A stretch of DNA of 64,000 nucleotides from contig NZ_JTEO01000004.1 in NCBI RefSeq assembly GCF_024500045.1, positions 310,001-374,000 of the forward strand. The letters are read 5' to 3'. Shown here piece after piece: positions 50,532 to 59,086 of this stretch (positions within the stretch are counted from its first letter, which is position 1; every line of letters begins with the position of its first letter). The position numbers and the translations under genes were made by a program. The stretch comes from Methanolobus chelungpuianus. GTDB lineage: Archaea > Halobacteriota > Methanosarcinia > Methanosarcinales > Methanosarcinaceae. A model generated the notes under the pieces. The model saw only the letters and a list, made by a program, of their open reading frames with translations, ran no database searches and had not been told where the DNA came from.

Positions 50532-51713
50532 ATGTACGATGTTCATTCCATCAGGGAAGACTTTCCGGTACTTAAAGAGGTTATCTACCTGGATAATGCA
50601 GCCACCACTCAGACACCTGTACCTGCGGTCAGGGCAATGGAAGAGTACTTTTTCAGGTATGCGGCCAATCATGGCAGAGGAGCTCACAGGCTTGCCCGCG
50701 AGACCACCAATCATTATGAAGATGCCAGGGAGACTGTGGCAAACTTCCTGAATGCAGATGTGAAGAAGACCATCTTCACCGGGAATGCAACCGAGAGCGT
50801 AAATACCGTCGCAAGGGGCTTCCCCTGGGAAGAGGGCGACCACATCATTGTCACTCTTGTGGAACACCATTCCAATCTTCTTCCCTGGATGCGGCTCAGG
50901 GAGCATGGAGTGGATCTCACCATCGTCAGACCTGACATCACAGGTGTTGTTGATCCGGAGGATATCAGCTCTGCAATTACCGGGAGGACGCGCCTCATAG
51001 CTGTCACACAGGTCTCCAATGTTTTTGGTTCCGTACAGGATGTCGGCAGGATTGTTAAAGCAGCTCACAGGGAAGATGTGAGGGTGCTGGTGGATGGTTC
51101 CCAGTCCACAGGCCACATGCCTGTGGATATTGGTTCATTGGATCCCGACTTCTTTGTGGCCCCGGGACATAAGGGTCTTCTGGGACCGCAGGGCACCGGT
51201 ATCCTCTATATCCGGGAGCCGGATATGATAGAGCCGATGTTCCTGGGCGGGGGAATGGTACGCGCGGTGTCTGACTCCGGTTATGAGATAGAGGCAAGTC
51301 CTGCAAAGTTCGAGGCCGGAACTCCCAACATGCCCGGTGTCATCGGGCTTGGAAGGGCAGTGGAATATGTGAAGGGTATCGGTGTGAAGAAAATAGAGAA
51401 GCATGAGCTTATGCTTGCGAGGGACGCTGCCCGCAGGCTTGCGGCAATAGAGGGAGTTGAGGTCTACGGTCCCACTGACAGGTCCTCCGTTGTGCCTTTC
51501 AATGTCACGGGCATGAATGCGCATGATGTTGCCATGATACTTGACCAGACAAAGAAGATATGCGTGCGCAGCGGTTACCACTGCGCTATCCCGGGGATCG
51601 ATTTCCTGGGGGTGGACGGTACCGTCAGGGCTTCGTTCGCATTATATAACACCCAGGAGGAGGTCAATAAGCTCGTTGAGACCGTCCTGAACATAGCCGC
51701 ATTCGTTGCATGA
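50532..51713 (+). CDS. Cysteine desulfurase, SufS/CsdA group
   Basis: A 393-residue PLP enzyme. It takes sulfur from cysteine as a persulfide. The start YLDNAATTQTPVPAV is typical; the PLP lysine is Lys214 in APGHKGLLGPQGTG, and the catalytic Cys351 is in RSGYHCAIPG, the group II (SufS) form. It belongs with Fe-S and thioamide sulfur supply. Methanogens often lack a classic desulfurase, and a partner such as SufU/E is not adjacent, unless the small upstream ORF serves. No SufBC genes are in this window. Confidence 0.92.
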   Translation: MYDVHSIREDFPVLKEVIYLDNAATTQTPVPAVRAMEEYFFRYAANHGRGAHRLARETTNHYEDARETVANFLNADVKKTIFTGNATESVNTVARGFPWEEGDHIIVTLVEHHSNLLPWMRLREHGVDLTIVRPDITGVVDPEDISSAITGRTRLIAVTQVSNVFGSVQDVGRIVKAAHREDVRVLVDGSQSTGHMPVDIGSLDPDFFVAPGHKGLLGPQGTGILYIREPDMIEPMFLGGGMVRAVSDSGYEIEASPAKFEAGTPNMPGVIGLGRAVEYVKGIGVKKIEKHELMLARDAARRLAAIEGVEVYGPTDRSSVVPFNVTGMNAHDVAMILDQTKKICVRSGYHCAIPGIDFLGVDGTVRASFALYNTQEEVNKLVETVLNIAAFVA

Positions 51714-51764
51714 GGACTCCCGGCATGTGGCTGGCGATGAGAAAGCAAAAAGTTATTATGGGCA

Positions 51765-51805
51765 GGTTATATTTATATAATTACAAAGCTGGCTTACATA
51801 CCAGC
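51765..51805 (+). promoter_or_regulatory. TATA box and inverted repeat at the cdc6 promoter
   Basis: TTTATATAA (51772-51780) is a strong TATA element. GCTGG (51788-51792) and CCAGC (51801-51805) form an inverted repeat that overlaps the expected transcript start, about 25 bases after the TATA. It could be an operator for autoregulation or part of a replication-origin box. Confidence 0.45.
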
Positions 51806-51849
51806 ATATCTTACTGATACATCTTATTTCATCAAAAGAGGGGCTACAA

Positions 51850-52962
51850 GTGACCAAGGACATGCTGCTATGGGATGAGACCATATTCAGGAACGGTGAG
51901 GTTCTTGAACTGGACTACCTTCCTGAGTATTTTGCTCACAGGGACTCCCAGATGCAGGCCCTCAAGTTCAGCCTCAGGCCTGCGATGCGGGGGATGAGGC
52001 CCGTGAACTGCCTTGTCAGGGGTCCTCCCGGAACAGGGAAGACCACCGCTGTCCAGAAAGTGTTCAACGAGATGAAAGAGCACACAGAGAACGTGGTCTT
52101 TGCCAAGATAAACTGCCAGATAGATTCCACCCGCTTTGCGGTAGTGTCCCGGATATATGAGAAGCTTGTCAATATCAAGCCGCCTACATCCGGTGTTGCT
52201 TTCAGGAAGCTCTTTGAGAAGGTGCTCAAGCAGCTTGTGGACAGCAATAAGATACTGGTAGTTGCCCTTGATGATATTAACTATCTTTTCCATGAAGGAC
52301 ATGCTGATGAGGTCATGTATTCCCTGCTGAGGGCCCATGAACAGTATCCCGGGGTAAAGGTCTCTGTCATTGCCATCATCAGTGACGTGGGAACTTCCTA
52401 CAACTTCGATCCCAGGGTAGGTTCCGTGTTCTTGCCGGAGGAAATAAACTTCCCCAGGTACGGGCCGGATGAGATAAGGGATATCATCAGGAACAGGATA
52501 CAGCACGCTTTCTTCCAGAACGTTGTGCCTGATGAGGTATGCGAGCGTATAGTGGAGTATGTAAGCACCACAGGCGATCTCAGGGTGGGCATCGATCTTC
52601 TCAGGCGCTCAGGCCTGAATGCCGAGCGCAGGGCGAGCCGTACCATTTCCATCGAGGATGTCGAAAAAGCCTATGATGCATCCCGCCTCATATATCTCTG
52701 CCGCAGCATCCGCTCCCTGTCAGAGCATGAGAGGACCCTGCTTGGCCTGATAGCAAAGGGCGGCGACCTGCAGACCGGTGACCTTTACAAGTCCTTCCAC
52801 GAACTTACCGGGCTTGGGTATACGCGCTTTTACGAGATCATCGAGAAGATGAACTCTTCCCAGTTCCTTGATGCCGATTTCTCCGGGAAGGGCATGCGAG
52901 GCAGAACGCGGGTCATAAAGGCAAGATACGCTCCGCAGGATATACTGAAATGTCTTGAGTGA
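51850..52962 (+). CDS. Orc1/Cdc6 family replication initiator-like protein
   Basis: A 370-residue AAA+ protein. Walker A is GPPGTGKTT (from residue 58), Walker B LDDINYLF near 141 and sensor-like IAIISDVGTS near 177, with the Cdc6 Sensor-2/lid region GDLRVGIDLLRRSG near 240. A winged-helix domain (about 290-370) ends the protein. The second acid of Walker B is Asp, not the usual Glu, so it is a divergent Cdc6 and could be a non-initiator paralogue. It starts with GTG. The TATA and inverted repeat are upstream. Whether an origin lies here is not shown. Confidence 0.85.
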   Translation: MTKDMLLWDETIFRNGEVLELDYLPEYFAHRDSQMQALKFSLRPAMRGMRPVNCLVRGPPGTGKTTAVQKVFNEMKEHTENVVFAKINCQIDSTRFAVVSRIYEKLVNIKPPTSGVAFRKLFEKVLKQLVDSNKILVVALDDINYLFHEGHADEVMYSLLRAHEQYPGVKVSVIAIISDVGTSYNFDPRVGSVFLPEEINFPRYGPDEIRDIIRNRIQHAFFQNVVPDEVCERIVEYVSTTGDLRVGIDLLRRSGLNAERRASRTISIEDVEKAYDASRLIYLCRSIRSLSEHERTLLGLIAKGGDLQTGDLYKSFHELTGLGYTRFYEIIEKMNSSQFLDADFSGKGMRGRTRVIKARYAPQDILKCLE

Positions 52963-53042
52963 TCCTTGTCTGCGGGTCTTTGCCTGCAGAACAACGAAAC
53001 TGCAATCAGTGAGTATTTTGATGCCGCTCTTTGGGGCCGCTT

Positions 53043-53076
53043 AAAAAAGAAGGTGCAGCGCAGAATGATCTGCGCT
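53043..53076 (-). terminator. Terminator of the thermosome gene
   Basis: AGCGCAGA and TCTGCGCT form a perfect eight-base stem with a four-base loop (53057-53076). On the minus strand it is followed by CTTCTTTTTTAA. It sits between convergent cdc6 and thermosome genes. Confidence 0.75.
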
Positions 53077-53102
53077 TTAGATTGTTTTCACTTACCTTAC
53101 AC

Positions 53103-54749
53103 TTACATGTCCATGCCGGGCATTCCGCCTGGTGGCATGTTTGGCACCATGTCAGCACCGGATGGGCCTGCAGGTCCCTGTCTGGATGCGATGATATCGT
53201 CGATCCTGAGGATCATGACTGCGGATTCTGCAGCAGCGTTGATCGCCTGGGTCTTTACCCTGAGTGGCTCAACTACGCCGGCTTCCCACATGTCGATGAC
53301 CTTGCCCTCGTAAACGTTAAGGCCTGCAGTCTTCTGGCCCTTCTCGTGGTGTGCACGGAGTTCCATGAGCATGTCTATGGGGTCAAGACCTGCATTCTCT
53401 GCAAGGGTCCTCGGGATTATCTCAAGGGCTTCTGCGAATGCCTTTACAGCAAGCTGCTCTCTGCCACTGAGGGTTGATGCGAATTCCTGGAGCCTGAGTG
53501 CGACCTCTACTTCAGGGGAGCCGCCGCCGGCTACGAGCTTCTCGTCCTCGATGGCAACGCCGACCACTCTGAGGGCGTCGTTCAGTGCCCTTTCGATGTT
53601 GTCGATCACATGCTCTGTGCCGCCGCGCAGGAGGATGGATACTGCCTTGGGGTTCTTACAGCCAGTGACAAAGGTCATCTCGTCGCCGCCGATCTTCTTC
53701 TCCTCAACGAGTGCAGCGTTACCGAGGTCTGCCTGTGTGATCTCATCAAGGTTTGTAACGAGCTTGCCGCCGGTCGCCTTGGAGAGTTTCTGCATGTCGC
53801 TCTTCTTGACACGCCTTACTGCAAATACGCCTGCCTTTGCAAGGTAGTGCTGTGCCATGTCGTCGATACCCTTCTGGCAGAAGACCACATTAGCACCGCT
53901 CTTTGATACCTTGTCGACCATGTCCTTAATCATCTTCTCTTCCTGGTCAAGGAAGGACTGGAGCTGTTCAGGGGATGTAATGGATATCTCTGCATCGACC
54001 TCTGTATCCTTGAGCTCGATGGCAGTGTTGATGAGAGCGATCTTTGCGTTCTCAACTTTCTTTGGCATGTTGGTGTGGACACGTTCCTTGTCGATGATCA
54101 TGCCCTCGATGAGCTGTGACTCTTCTATGCGGGCACCGACCTTCTTCTCGATCTTGATGTTGTCCATGTCGACCTTGTTGTCCTCGTCAACAATGCTTGT
54201 AATGGCTGAGACGACGATGTTTGAAAGCACGTCTTTGTTTGCCTCTGCACCCTTGCCGGTCATTGCAGTGCCGGAAATGCTCATAAGAACGTTCCTGTCT
54301 GCTTTTGTGACCGACCTTGCCAGTGTCTTGACAATACCGCCGGCCTTCTCGGATGCGAGCCTGTACCCGGATGCAATGATGGTGGGGTGGATGTCCTGGT
54401 CGATAAGCTCCTCGGCTTTCTTGAGGAGTTCTCCTGCAATGACTGCTGCAGTGGTTGTTCCGTCCCCTACCTCTGCGTCCTGGGTCTTTGCAACCTCTAC
54501 GATCATCTTTGCTGCAGGGTGCTCGATATCCATCTCTTTGAGAATGGTTGCACCGTCATTGGTGATGACGACATCTCCGAGGCTGTCGACAAGCATCTTG
54601 TCCATACCCTTGGGACCAAGTGTTGTCCTTACAGCTTCAGCGACTGCCTTTGCAGCCATGATGTTGTTGCTCTGAGCTTCTCTGCCTCTTGTTCTCTGGC
54701 TTCCTTCTCTTAATATGAAAATCGGCTGTCCAGCCATCTGTCCTGCCAT
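53103..54749 (-). CDS. ths: Thermosome subunit (group II chaperonin)
   Basis: A 548-residue group II chaperonin subunit that folds proteins in an ATP-driven double ring. Conserved motifs include [10 protein letters not shown] near residue 42, [10 protein letters not shown] near 60, GDGTTTAAV near 97 and late [13 protein letters not shown] near 408. The C terminus is Gly/Met-rich (GGMPGMDM), typical. A strong promoter precedes it, and the hairpin terminator follows, so it is a single transcriptional unit, probably heat-responsive. Confidence 0.96.
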   Translation of the reverse strand: MAGQMAGQPIFILREGSQRTRGREAQSNNIMAAKAVAEAVRTTLGPKGMDKMLVDSLGDVVITNDGATILKEMDIEHPAAKMIVEVAKTQDAEVGDGTTTAAVIAGELLKKAEELIDQDIHPTIIASGYRLASEKAGGIVKTLARSVTKADRNVLMSISGTAMTGKGAEANKDVLSNIVVSAITSIVDEDNKVDMDNIKIEKKVGARIEESQLIEGMIIDKERVHTNMPKKVENAKIALINTAIELKDTEVDAEISITSPEQLQSFLDQEEKMIKDMVDKVSKSGANVVFCQKGIDDMAQHYLAKAGVFAVRRVKKSDMQKLSKATGGKLVTNLDEITQADLGNAALVEEKKIGGDEMTFVTGCKNPKAVSILLRGGTEHVIDNIERALNDALRVVGVAIEDEKLVAGGGSPEVEVALRLQEFASTLSGREQLAVKAFAEALEIIPRTLAENAGLDPIDMLMELRAHHEKGQKTAGLNVYEGKVIDMWEAGVVEPLRVKTQAINAAAESAVMILRIDDIIASRQGPAGPSGADMVPNMPPGGMPGMDM

Positions 54750-54820
54750 TTATTTCTATCCTCCTGTTATTGGAAATTATGGAATGATTATTAATTCCTG
54801 ACGTTTTCTAATGAATGTTG

Positions 54821-54833
54821 TTCTATATAATCG
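54821..54833 (-). promoter_or_regulatory. TATA box of the thermosome gene
   Basis: On the minus strand CGATTATATAGAA is a good TATA element. It gives a leader of about 50 bases, with AGGAGG about ten bases before the ATG. Confidence 0.6.
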
Positions 54834-54930
54834 TATCGGTGCTCCCGGATAATGTACCGGAACAGCTGCTTGAGCTAAAATGAACAGCAAACCCACTCAG
54901 GGAATGATCGGGTCAATTGAAAAAAGTAGG

Positions 54931-54954
54931 AAAAAAGAGTGAGTTGAACTCACT
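54931..54954 (-). terminator. Terminator of the DUF5350 gene
   Basis: AGTGAGT and ACTCACT (54938-54954) pair over a three-base loop. The stop codon of the gene lies in the stem. Six Ts on the minus strand (54931-54936) follow. Confidence 0.7.
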
Positions 54955-55123
54955 TGACAAGCGCTTTCGGAGATCTCTGCATGAATCTCCTCTTGGTGCC
55001 GTTTGAGGCGTACCTCTGTGCCGGACCCGGATGAGCCTTGATCTCTTTTGATTTCTGCACTTTTATCGTTCTACCCTTGCGGCCTTTTACCTTGACCCAT
55101 TCAATACTGCCAGTCTTACCCAT
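54950..55123 (-). CDS. DUF5350 family small basic protein
   Basis: A 57-residue, strongly basic protein. It begins [20 protein letters not shown] and includes [22 protein letters not shown] recognise it as the DUF5350 family of methanogens, of unknown function; the charge suggests RNA or ribosome binding. The ATG at 55123 is preferred because GAGG lies eight bases ahead and an upstream extension would add a spurious hydrophobic segment. It is monocistronic with its own terminator. Confidence 0.85.
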   Translation of the reverse strand: MGKTGSIEWVKVKGRKGRTIKVQKSKEIKAHPGPAQRYASNGTKRRFMQRSPKALVK

Positions 55124-55615
55124 TATAAGTCCTCTGTGAAATTTGATTATGAGATAAACAAGATAAGCAATGATGCCTAACAGGACCAGCCATATCAATA
55201 TTAAGGCTGTCTATTCTCGTTCTAAGTTTACCCTTAGATGTGATGCTTGTTATTAAACCTTACGGGAATATATAATCGATGAGAAGAGGATATTAAACCG
55301 GCTCCTGCCCCTAACTCAAATTTGGTGACAGGCTCCGTAACTTAAAACCCGTTCAGGTCTTTGTCCTTGAATTAAAATGAGTTGTACCTCCTGATTTATC
55401 TTTCAGACATGGATTCACACCGATTTACACGGATTAAGATGGCATGGATTTCTAAACCAGTGATTTTTGAAATCCATGTTCACCCGCGAACATCCATGTC
55501 TCAGGAGAGATCGCGAAAAGTATCAGTCTAAATGTAAAAGAAGACGGTATTTCCAGATCCGAATCAAAATCTTATGTTTTCAGAACACCACAATTGCTTT
55601 TAAGCCGGAGCATCT
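55124..55615. other. Intergenic region with promoter, repeat element and no gene
   Basis: This 490-base spacer holds the promoter of the DUF5350 gene at its left and an unassigned promoter for the YkgJ-type gene at its right, where TTTTAAG (55597-55603) is a weak TATA candidate. The dispersed inverted-repeat element occupies 55405-55501. No reading frame here is convincing. Confidence 0.6.
55405..55501. repeat. Dispersed inverted-repeat element, well preserved copy
   Basis: Nested perfect inverted repeats frame it: AGACATGGAT (55405-55414) with ATCCATGTCT (55492-55501), and CATGGATTTC (55443-55452) with GAAATCCATG (55469-55478). Between them are CACCGATTTACACGGATT-like motifs. A degenerate relative lies at 8884-8972. 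It carries no gene and may be a miniature mobile or a remnant element. Confidence 0.6.
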
Positions 55616-56350
55616 ATGCAGGTATGCGTTCCGCATATCCCGCAGGAGTTGGTCACCATAGGCAAATCAATAGACGTACAGATGGAATTAGCAGCAGAGG
55701 AACTGAGATTGCTGCAGGCGTATCCAGACGAGGAGCTCATTTCGATCATCAGGGAGGTAGGCTTCCGGTGTGACCTTTGCGCACGTTGCTGCACCCGGGA
55801 GTTCAATGATCACGTATTCCTGCTGGAACAGGATCTGAAGGTGATCAGGGAAACAGACCCTGGCGTCATCGAGCCTGCACCATATTACGAGCTATGTGAC
55901 CAGCACGGGAACTTTTACGTTTCCGGCTACGCGTTAAAGATACAGGACGACGGCTCATGCATCTTCCTTAATGAGAAGCGATGCAGGATATACGAACAGC
56001 GCCCACTCATATGCAGGCTTTATCCCTACATGTTGCACCTGGAGGCCGACGAGGACGGTAATGTCGGGTGGAGGCAGATAAGCGGCCTTGACCTTCATGG
56101 GTGCTATCACAACGAGATAAGCGACGAGGAGTGTGAGGCGATCGCAAGGGAAGTCAGGTCATATGAGGAAGCTTTCCTGCACCAGAAACTGGAGTTCTTT
56201 AAGGCGGCCAGGAAGTATTTCCAGAAGCACGGTCTCAAGCATGTCCAGAGTGTCTATGACCGGGAAATGAGAAAAATTAACAAAGGCGGGCAGGCAAAAG
56301 TGTTTGTTTTCTGTAACGGCGGTTTCGAGGAGCGCATGGCCAGGGAATGA
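55616..56350 (+). CDS. YkgJ-family cysteine-cluster protein
   Basis: A 244-residue protein with the zinc- or iron-chelating domain of the YkgJ/UPF0153 group. Cysteines are at FRCDLCARCC near residue 58, a later CIFLNEKRC and LICRLYPYM near 130-145. These usually bind a 2Fe-2S or Zn-type centre. The N terminus (about 40 residues) is helical. Function is unknown. The start at 55616 is the first ATG; a second at 55682 would also keep the domain. Convergent with the radical SAM gene. Confidence 0.8.
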   Translation: MQVCVPHIPQELVTIGKSIDVQMELAAEELRLLQAYPDEELISIIREVGFRCDLCARCCTREFNDHVFLLEQDLKVIRETDPGVIEPAPYYELCDQHGNFYVSGYALKIQDDGSCIFLNEKRCRIYEQRPLICRLYPYMLHLEADEDGNVGWRQISGLDLHGCYHNEISDEECEAIAREVRSYEEAFLHQKLEFFKAARKYFQKHGLKHVQSVYDREMRKINKGGQAKVFVFCNGGFEERMARE

Positions 56351-56357
56351 AACGGCA

Positions 56358-57473
56358 TTATCCCTCCCTCCCCCATGACCCCGTAGCCTTACCTCCCAGC
56401 GCCAGTTTGCCGAGCACGCGCCTGAAGCGTTCGCTCACCTGGGATGGTACGGCATGCTCATAGGGTGTCCCGGGCAATGAGGTGAGGTAGTGGGCGTGAA
56501 TATTACCTCCTTTTCTGCATATCCATTCTATCATGTCCAGGCTTTTGTCCTGGTCATCCTCGCTCTCGCCGGGAAAACCTACTATGAAATCGACCACAGG
56601 GGTGATGCCACTCTCAAAACAAAGCTCGATGCCGCGGTAGGTATCCTCTACGGTGTGGCCTCTCTGTATATCCCGCAGCACTTCGTCGCTGCCGGACTGT
56701 GCGCCCAGGTTAAGCTTTGTATTGCTGCAATACCTTGTGATAAGCCCGATGGATTCTTCGGTAATGAACTCCGGCCTGACCTCGGAGGGGAAAGTGCCAA
56801 AATAGATGTTCCTGTCCCCTATCCTGCGCAGTTCGCAGAGCAGTTTCTCCACCTTGTCAAACCGGGGATGGATACCGTCACTCCCATAGGCAAGTGCGTT
56901 GGACGAGGTGAATCTGAGGTCATTGTAGTACTTCGCCCACTTCAGGATCGAGTCAATGCTCCTGTGCCTGAGCCTGCCTCCGAAGATACGCGGGGTCTGG
57001 CAATATTTGCACCTGAAAGGACACCCCCTGCTGATCTCCAGCGGCGCCATGGCGATATCCGGATCGAAGCAAGGATATTGGTTCAGGTCCACCGGCTCCC
57101 GGGGGAGAGTGAGAACGACCTTTCCACTCTCATTTTTATATGCGATGCCTTTAACTCCAGTAACATCTCCGCCTGAATTTATAGTCTCTATAAGCTCGGG
57201 AAGGGTTTCTTCTCCTTCCCCAATTACCGCATAGTCAAAAAAACGAAGTGTCTCCTCAGGTGCGCCTGAAGGGTGAGGACCGCCTGCAATGAACACGGAA
57301 TCCGTGCCCGCACCTGCGACCTCCTCAAAAACAGACTGCTTCTGCCTGCTTGCAAAGCTGTAGACCATTATCCCGTCTTTTGGGCACTTAGTTATGTGAG
57401 CCCCGGGAAGAAGCGGTGCAAGTGCGGCTAAGCTATATGAATTCTTGTTATTCCAGCGAAGATTGATGTCCAT
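56358..57473 (-). CDS. B12-binding-domain/radical SAM protein (MJ1487 family)
   Basis: A 371-residue radical SAM protein. A B12-binding-like Rossmann domain spans about residues 1-120 (VFIAGGPHPSG, DYAVIGEGEETLPEL), then the cluster motif CPFRCKYCQ near residue 156 and a TIM-barrel with LNLGAQSGSD and DFIVGFPGES. The fold resembles methylthiotransferase-like and MiaB-like enzymes but without a TRAM domain. The reaction is unknown. It is placed 17 bases before the mevalonate-pathway genes on the same strand, but as the downstream member. Confidence 0.85.
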   Translation of the reverse strand: MDINLRWNNKNSYSLAALAPLLPGAHITKCPKDGIMVYSFASRQKQSVFEEVAGAGTDSVFIAGGPHPSGAPEETLRFFDYAVIGEGEETLPELIETINSGGDVTGVKGIAYKNESGKVVLTLPREPVDLNQYPCFDPDIAMAPLEISRGCPFRCKYCQTPRIFGGRLRHRSIDSILKWAKYYNDLRFTSSNALAYGSDGIHPRFDKVEKLLCELRRIGDRNIYFGTFPSEVRPEFITEESIGLITRYCSNTKLNLGAQSGSDEVLRDIQRGHTVEDTYRGIELCFESGITPVVDFIVGFPGESEDDQDKSLDMIEWICRKGGNIHAHYLTSLPGTPYEHAVPSQVSERFRRVLGKLALGGKATGSWGREG

Positions 57474-57489
57474 ATGCCACTATTGATGT

Positions 57490-57891
57490 TCATTCGATTG
57501 TCTCTACGACACCGTTAGTGCCGTCAACCCTGACAGTATCTCCGTTCTTAAGTAACTTAAAGGGGTCCTGCTCCATCCTGTCAACCAGGGGAATGCCTGA
57601 TATAATGGCTCCGACAGCCACTATGGGTTCGGACTCGGAGTTTATCATGGCTGCAGGTGCAACGTTGTTCTTTATCAGCTGGTACAGCACATACGAGCCT
57701 ACAGTGGACCCTTTCCCGTGAGGGAACACCAGCACCCTGTCCTTGATGCACTGTCCGAAGAGTTCGTGCTTTGGCTCGACGATCACACCGGTCTTCGGGT
57801 CCACGTTGCCAAGGAAGGATATGGACTCGCAGGTAAGGAGCACCTGTCCCTCCGCTATTCCCCTGGAGATCTTCCTGCAATTAACTCTCAT
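57490..57891 (-). CDS. Phosphomevalonate dehydratase small subunit (aconitase X swivel, DUF126)
   Basis: A 133-residue swivel domain of aconitase X. It begins MRVNCRKISRGIAEG, then GQVLLTCESISFLGNVDP and VLVFPHGKGSTVGSYVLYQL, where the Ser and Gly loop completes the active site. With the large subunit it removes water from 5-phosphomevalonate to make trans-anhydromevalonate 5-phosphate in the archaeal mevalonate pathway. It overlaps the large-subunit gene by 11 bases. Confidence 0.9.
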   Translation of the reverse strand: MRVNCRKISRGIAEGQVLLTCESISFLGNVDPKTGVIVEPKHELFGQCIKDRVLVFPHGKGSTVGSYVLYQLIKNNVAPAAMINSESEPIVAVGAIISGIPLVDRMEQDPFKLLKNGDTVRVDGTNGVVETIE

Positions 57892-59071
57892 CCTGTACAG
57901 CCTCCCTTACGCACTGTTCAATGCTGCCGTATCTTGAGGCGACACCGCACATGCTGGGCACATAGGCAAGGGCCTTGCCGGAATTGACCATCATGCAGCG
58001 ATAGTTATTAGTGGCCGGGGACACCACCATGCATGTGTCACATACTATCTTGGCCCCGCTCTTCTCAATATCCCTCACAAGATCGGGATATCTTTCTGCC
58101 ACCTCCCTGGAGGTGCATATCCACATTTCCTTACGGACGTTCTTGCCTGCAAGCAGCCTTGCGATATCCTTCAGTTCCCCGGGTGAACAGTGAGGACATC
58201 CCACGGTGATTATGTCCGTTTCTTGTTCTTCTTTGCATTCAGTCTCGGATTCGTAGACTTCCAGTATCTGTTCTCTCTCAATGGTCAGATTCTCGTCAGG
58301 TCTCTTAAACTTCGACCTGATCGCCTCGGGTGTAACGCCTTCAACATGATACAGTGCAACCGCCCCGGAAGCAGCCAGCGCGGCGCCGAGGGACTTTAAC
58401 TCGTCACCCGAAGGCTTCCCCTTCAGGTAGAATATCGGCACCCTGTTCCCGATAACCCTGCCTGCCACATATCCCAGTGCCCCGTAATCAGCCCCGGAAA
58501 GGTCAATATCCACTGTCACTGCCATGACAGGTTCGCGCATCTCGTCAAGGTGATATCCATAGTTTGCGGTCTTGCCCACAAGCGCGGCTGAGAGTGCCGA
58601 AGGCCCGCCTTCTCTGTTTGTCCGCGCCCCTATCACCGAATTGGCATAGCATACGGCTGATGACTCGCTCCATGCCAGGTGATCGCCGTAGCCTGCATCG
58701 AAGCCTTCCAGATAGTACGGAGTGCAGGTGCACTTTGTGCGGATGCCAAGGTTCTCATAAGCCGTGATGATCTCCTGCTGCTTTCCGGCAAACTCCGGCT
58801 CAATACCCATATCCTGCCAGCGCATCATGTCCATGCCTGCAGGATTGAGTATGGCAGGTATCCTTGCCTTGCCTTTGAGGTCGGATATCCATTCAAGTCC
58901 GGCATCTCCTATTGTCTTGTAGGACACGCCTGCTATCTGGGCGCTCTTGACGGGTATCAGGCTGTCCGCACCGTAAATGTCCCCCAGGGCCACAAGGATC
59001 TCTATGGCCTTGCGCAGGGTTTCGCCGTACTCGCCTTCCAGGGTCTTCTCTTCTTTCTTTGTAAGATACAT
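57881..59071 (-). CDS. Phosphomevalonate dehydratase large subunit (aconitase X, DUF521)
   Basis: A 396-residue catalytic subunit of aconitase X. Cysteines for the Fe-S cluster are likely among CPHCSPGE near residue 293, CDTCMVVSP near 340 and a late SMCG. The N-terminal KKEEKTLEGEYGE is typical. It acts with the small subunit just downstream (11-base overlap) and with the UbiD-type enzyme just upstream. These three genes are the archaeal variant of mevalonate processing to isopentenyl phosphate for membrane lipids. Confidence 0.9.
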   Translation of the reverse strand: MYLTKKEEKTLEGEYGETLRKAIEILVALGDIYGADSLIPVKSAQIAGVSYKTIGDAGLEWISDLKGKARIPAILNPAGMDMMRWQDMGIEPEFAGKQQEIITAYENLGIRTKCTCTPYYLEGFDAGYGDHLAWSESSAVCYANSVIGARTNREGGPSALSAALVGKTANYGYHLDEMREPVMAVTVDIDLSGADYGALGYVAGRVIGNRVPIFYLKGKPSGDELKSLGAALAASGAVALYHVEGVTPEAIRSKFKRPDENLTIEREQILEVYESETECKEEQETDIITVGCPHCSPGELKDIARLLAGKNVRKEMWICTSREVAERYPDLVRDIEKSGAKIVCDTCMVVSPATNNYRCMMVNSGKALAYVPSMCGVASRYGSIEQCVREAVQDES

Positions 59072-59086
59072 GGGAACCTGCCGCTA

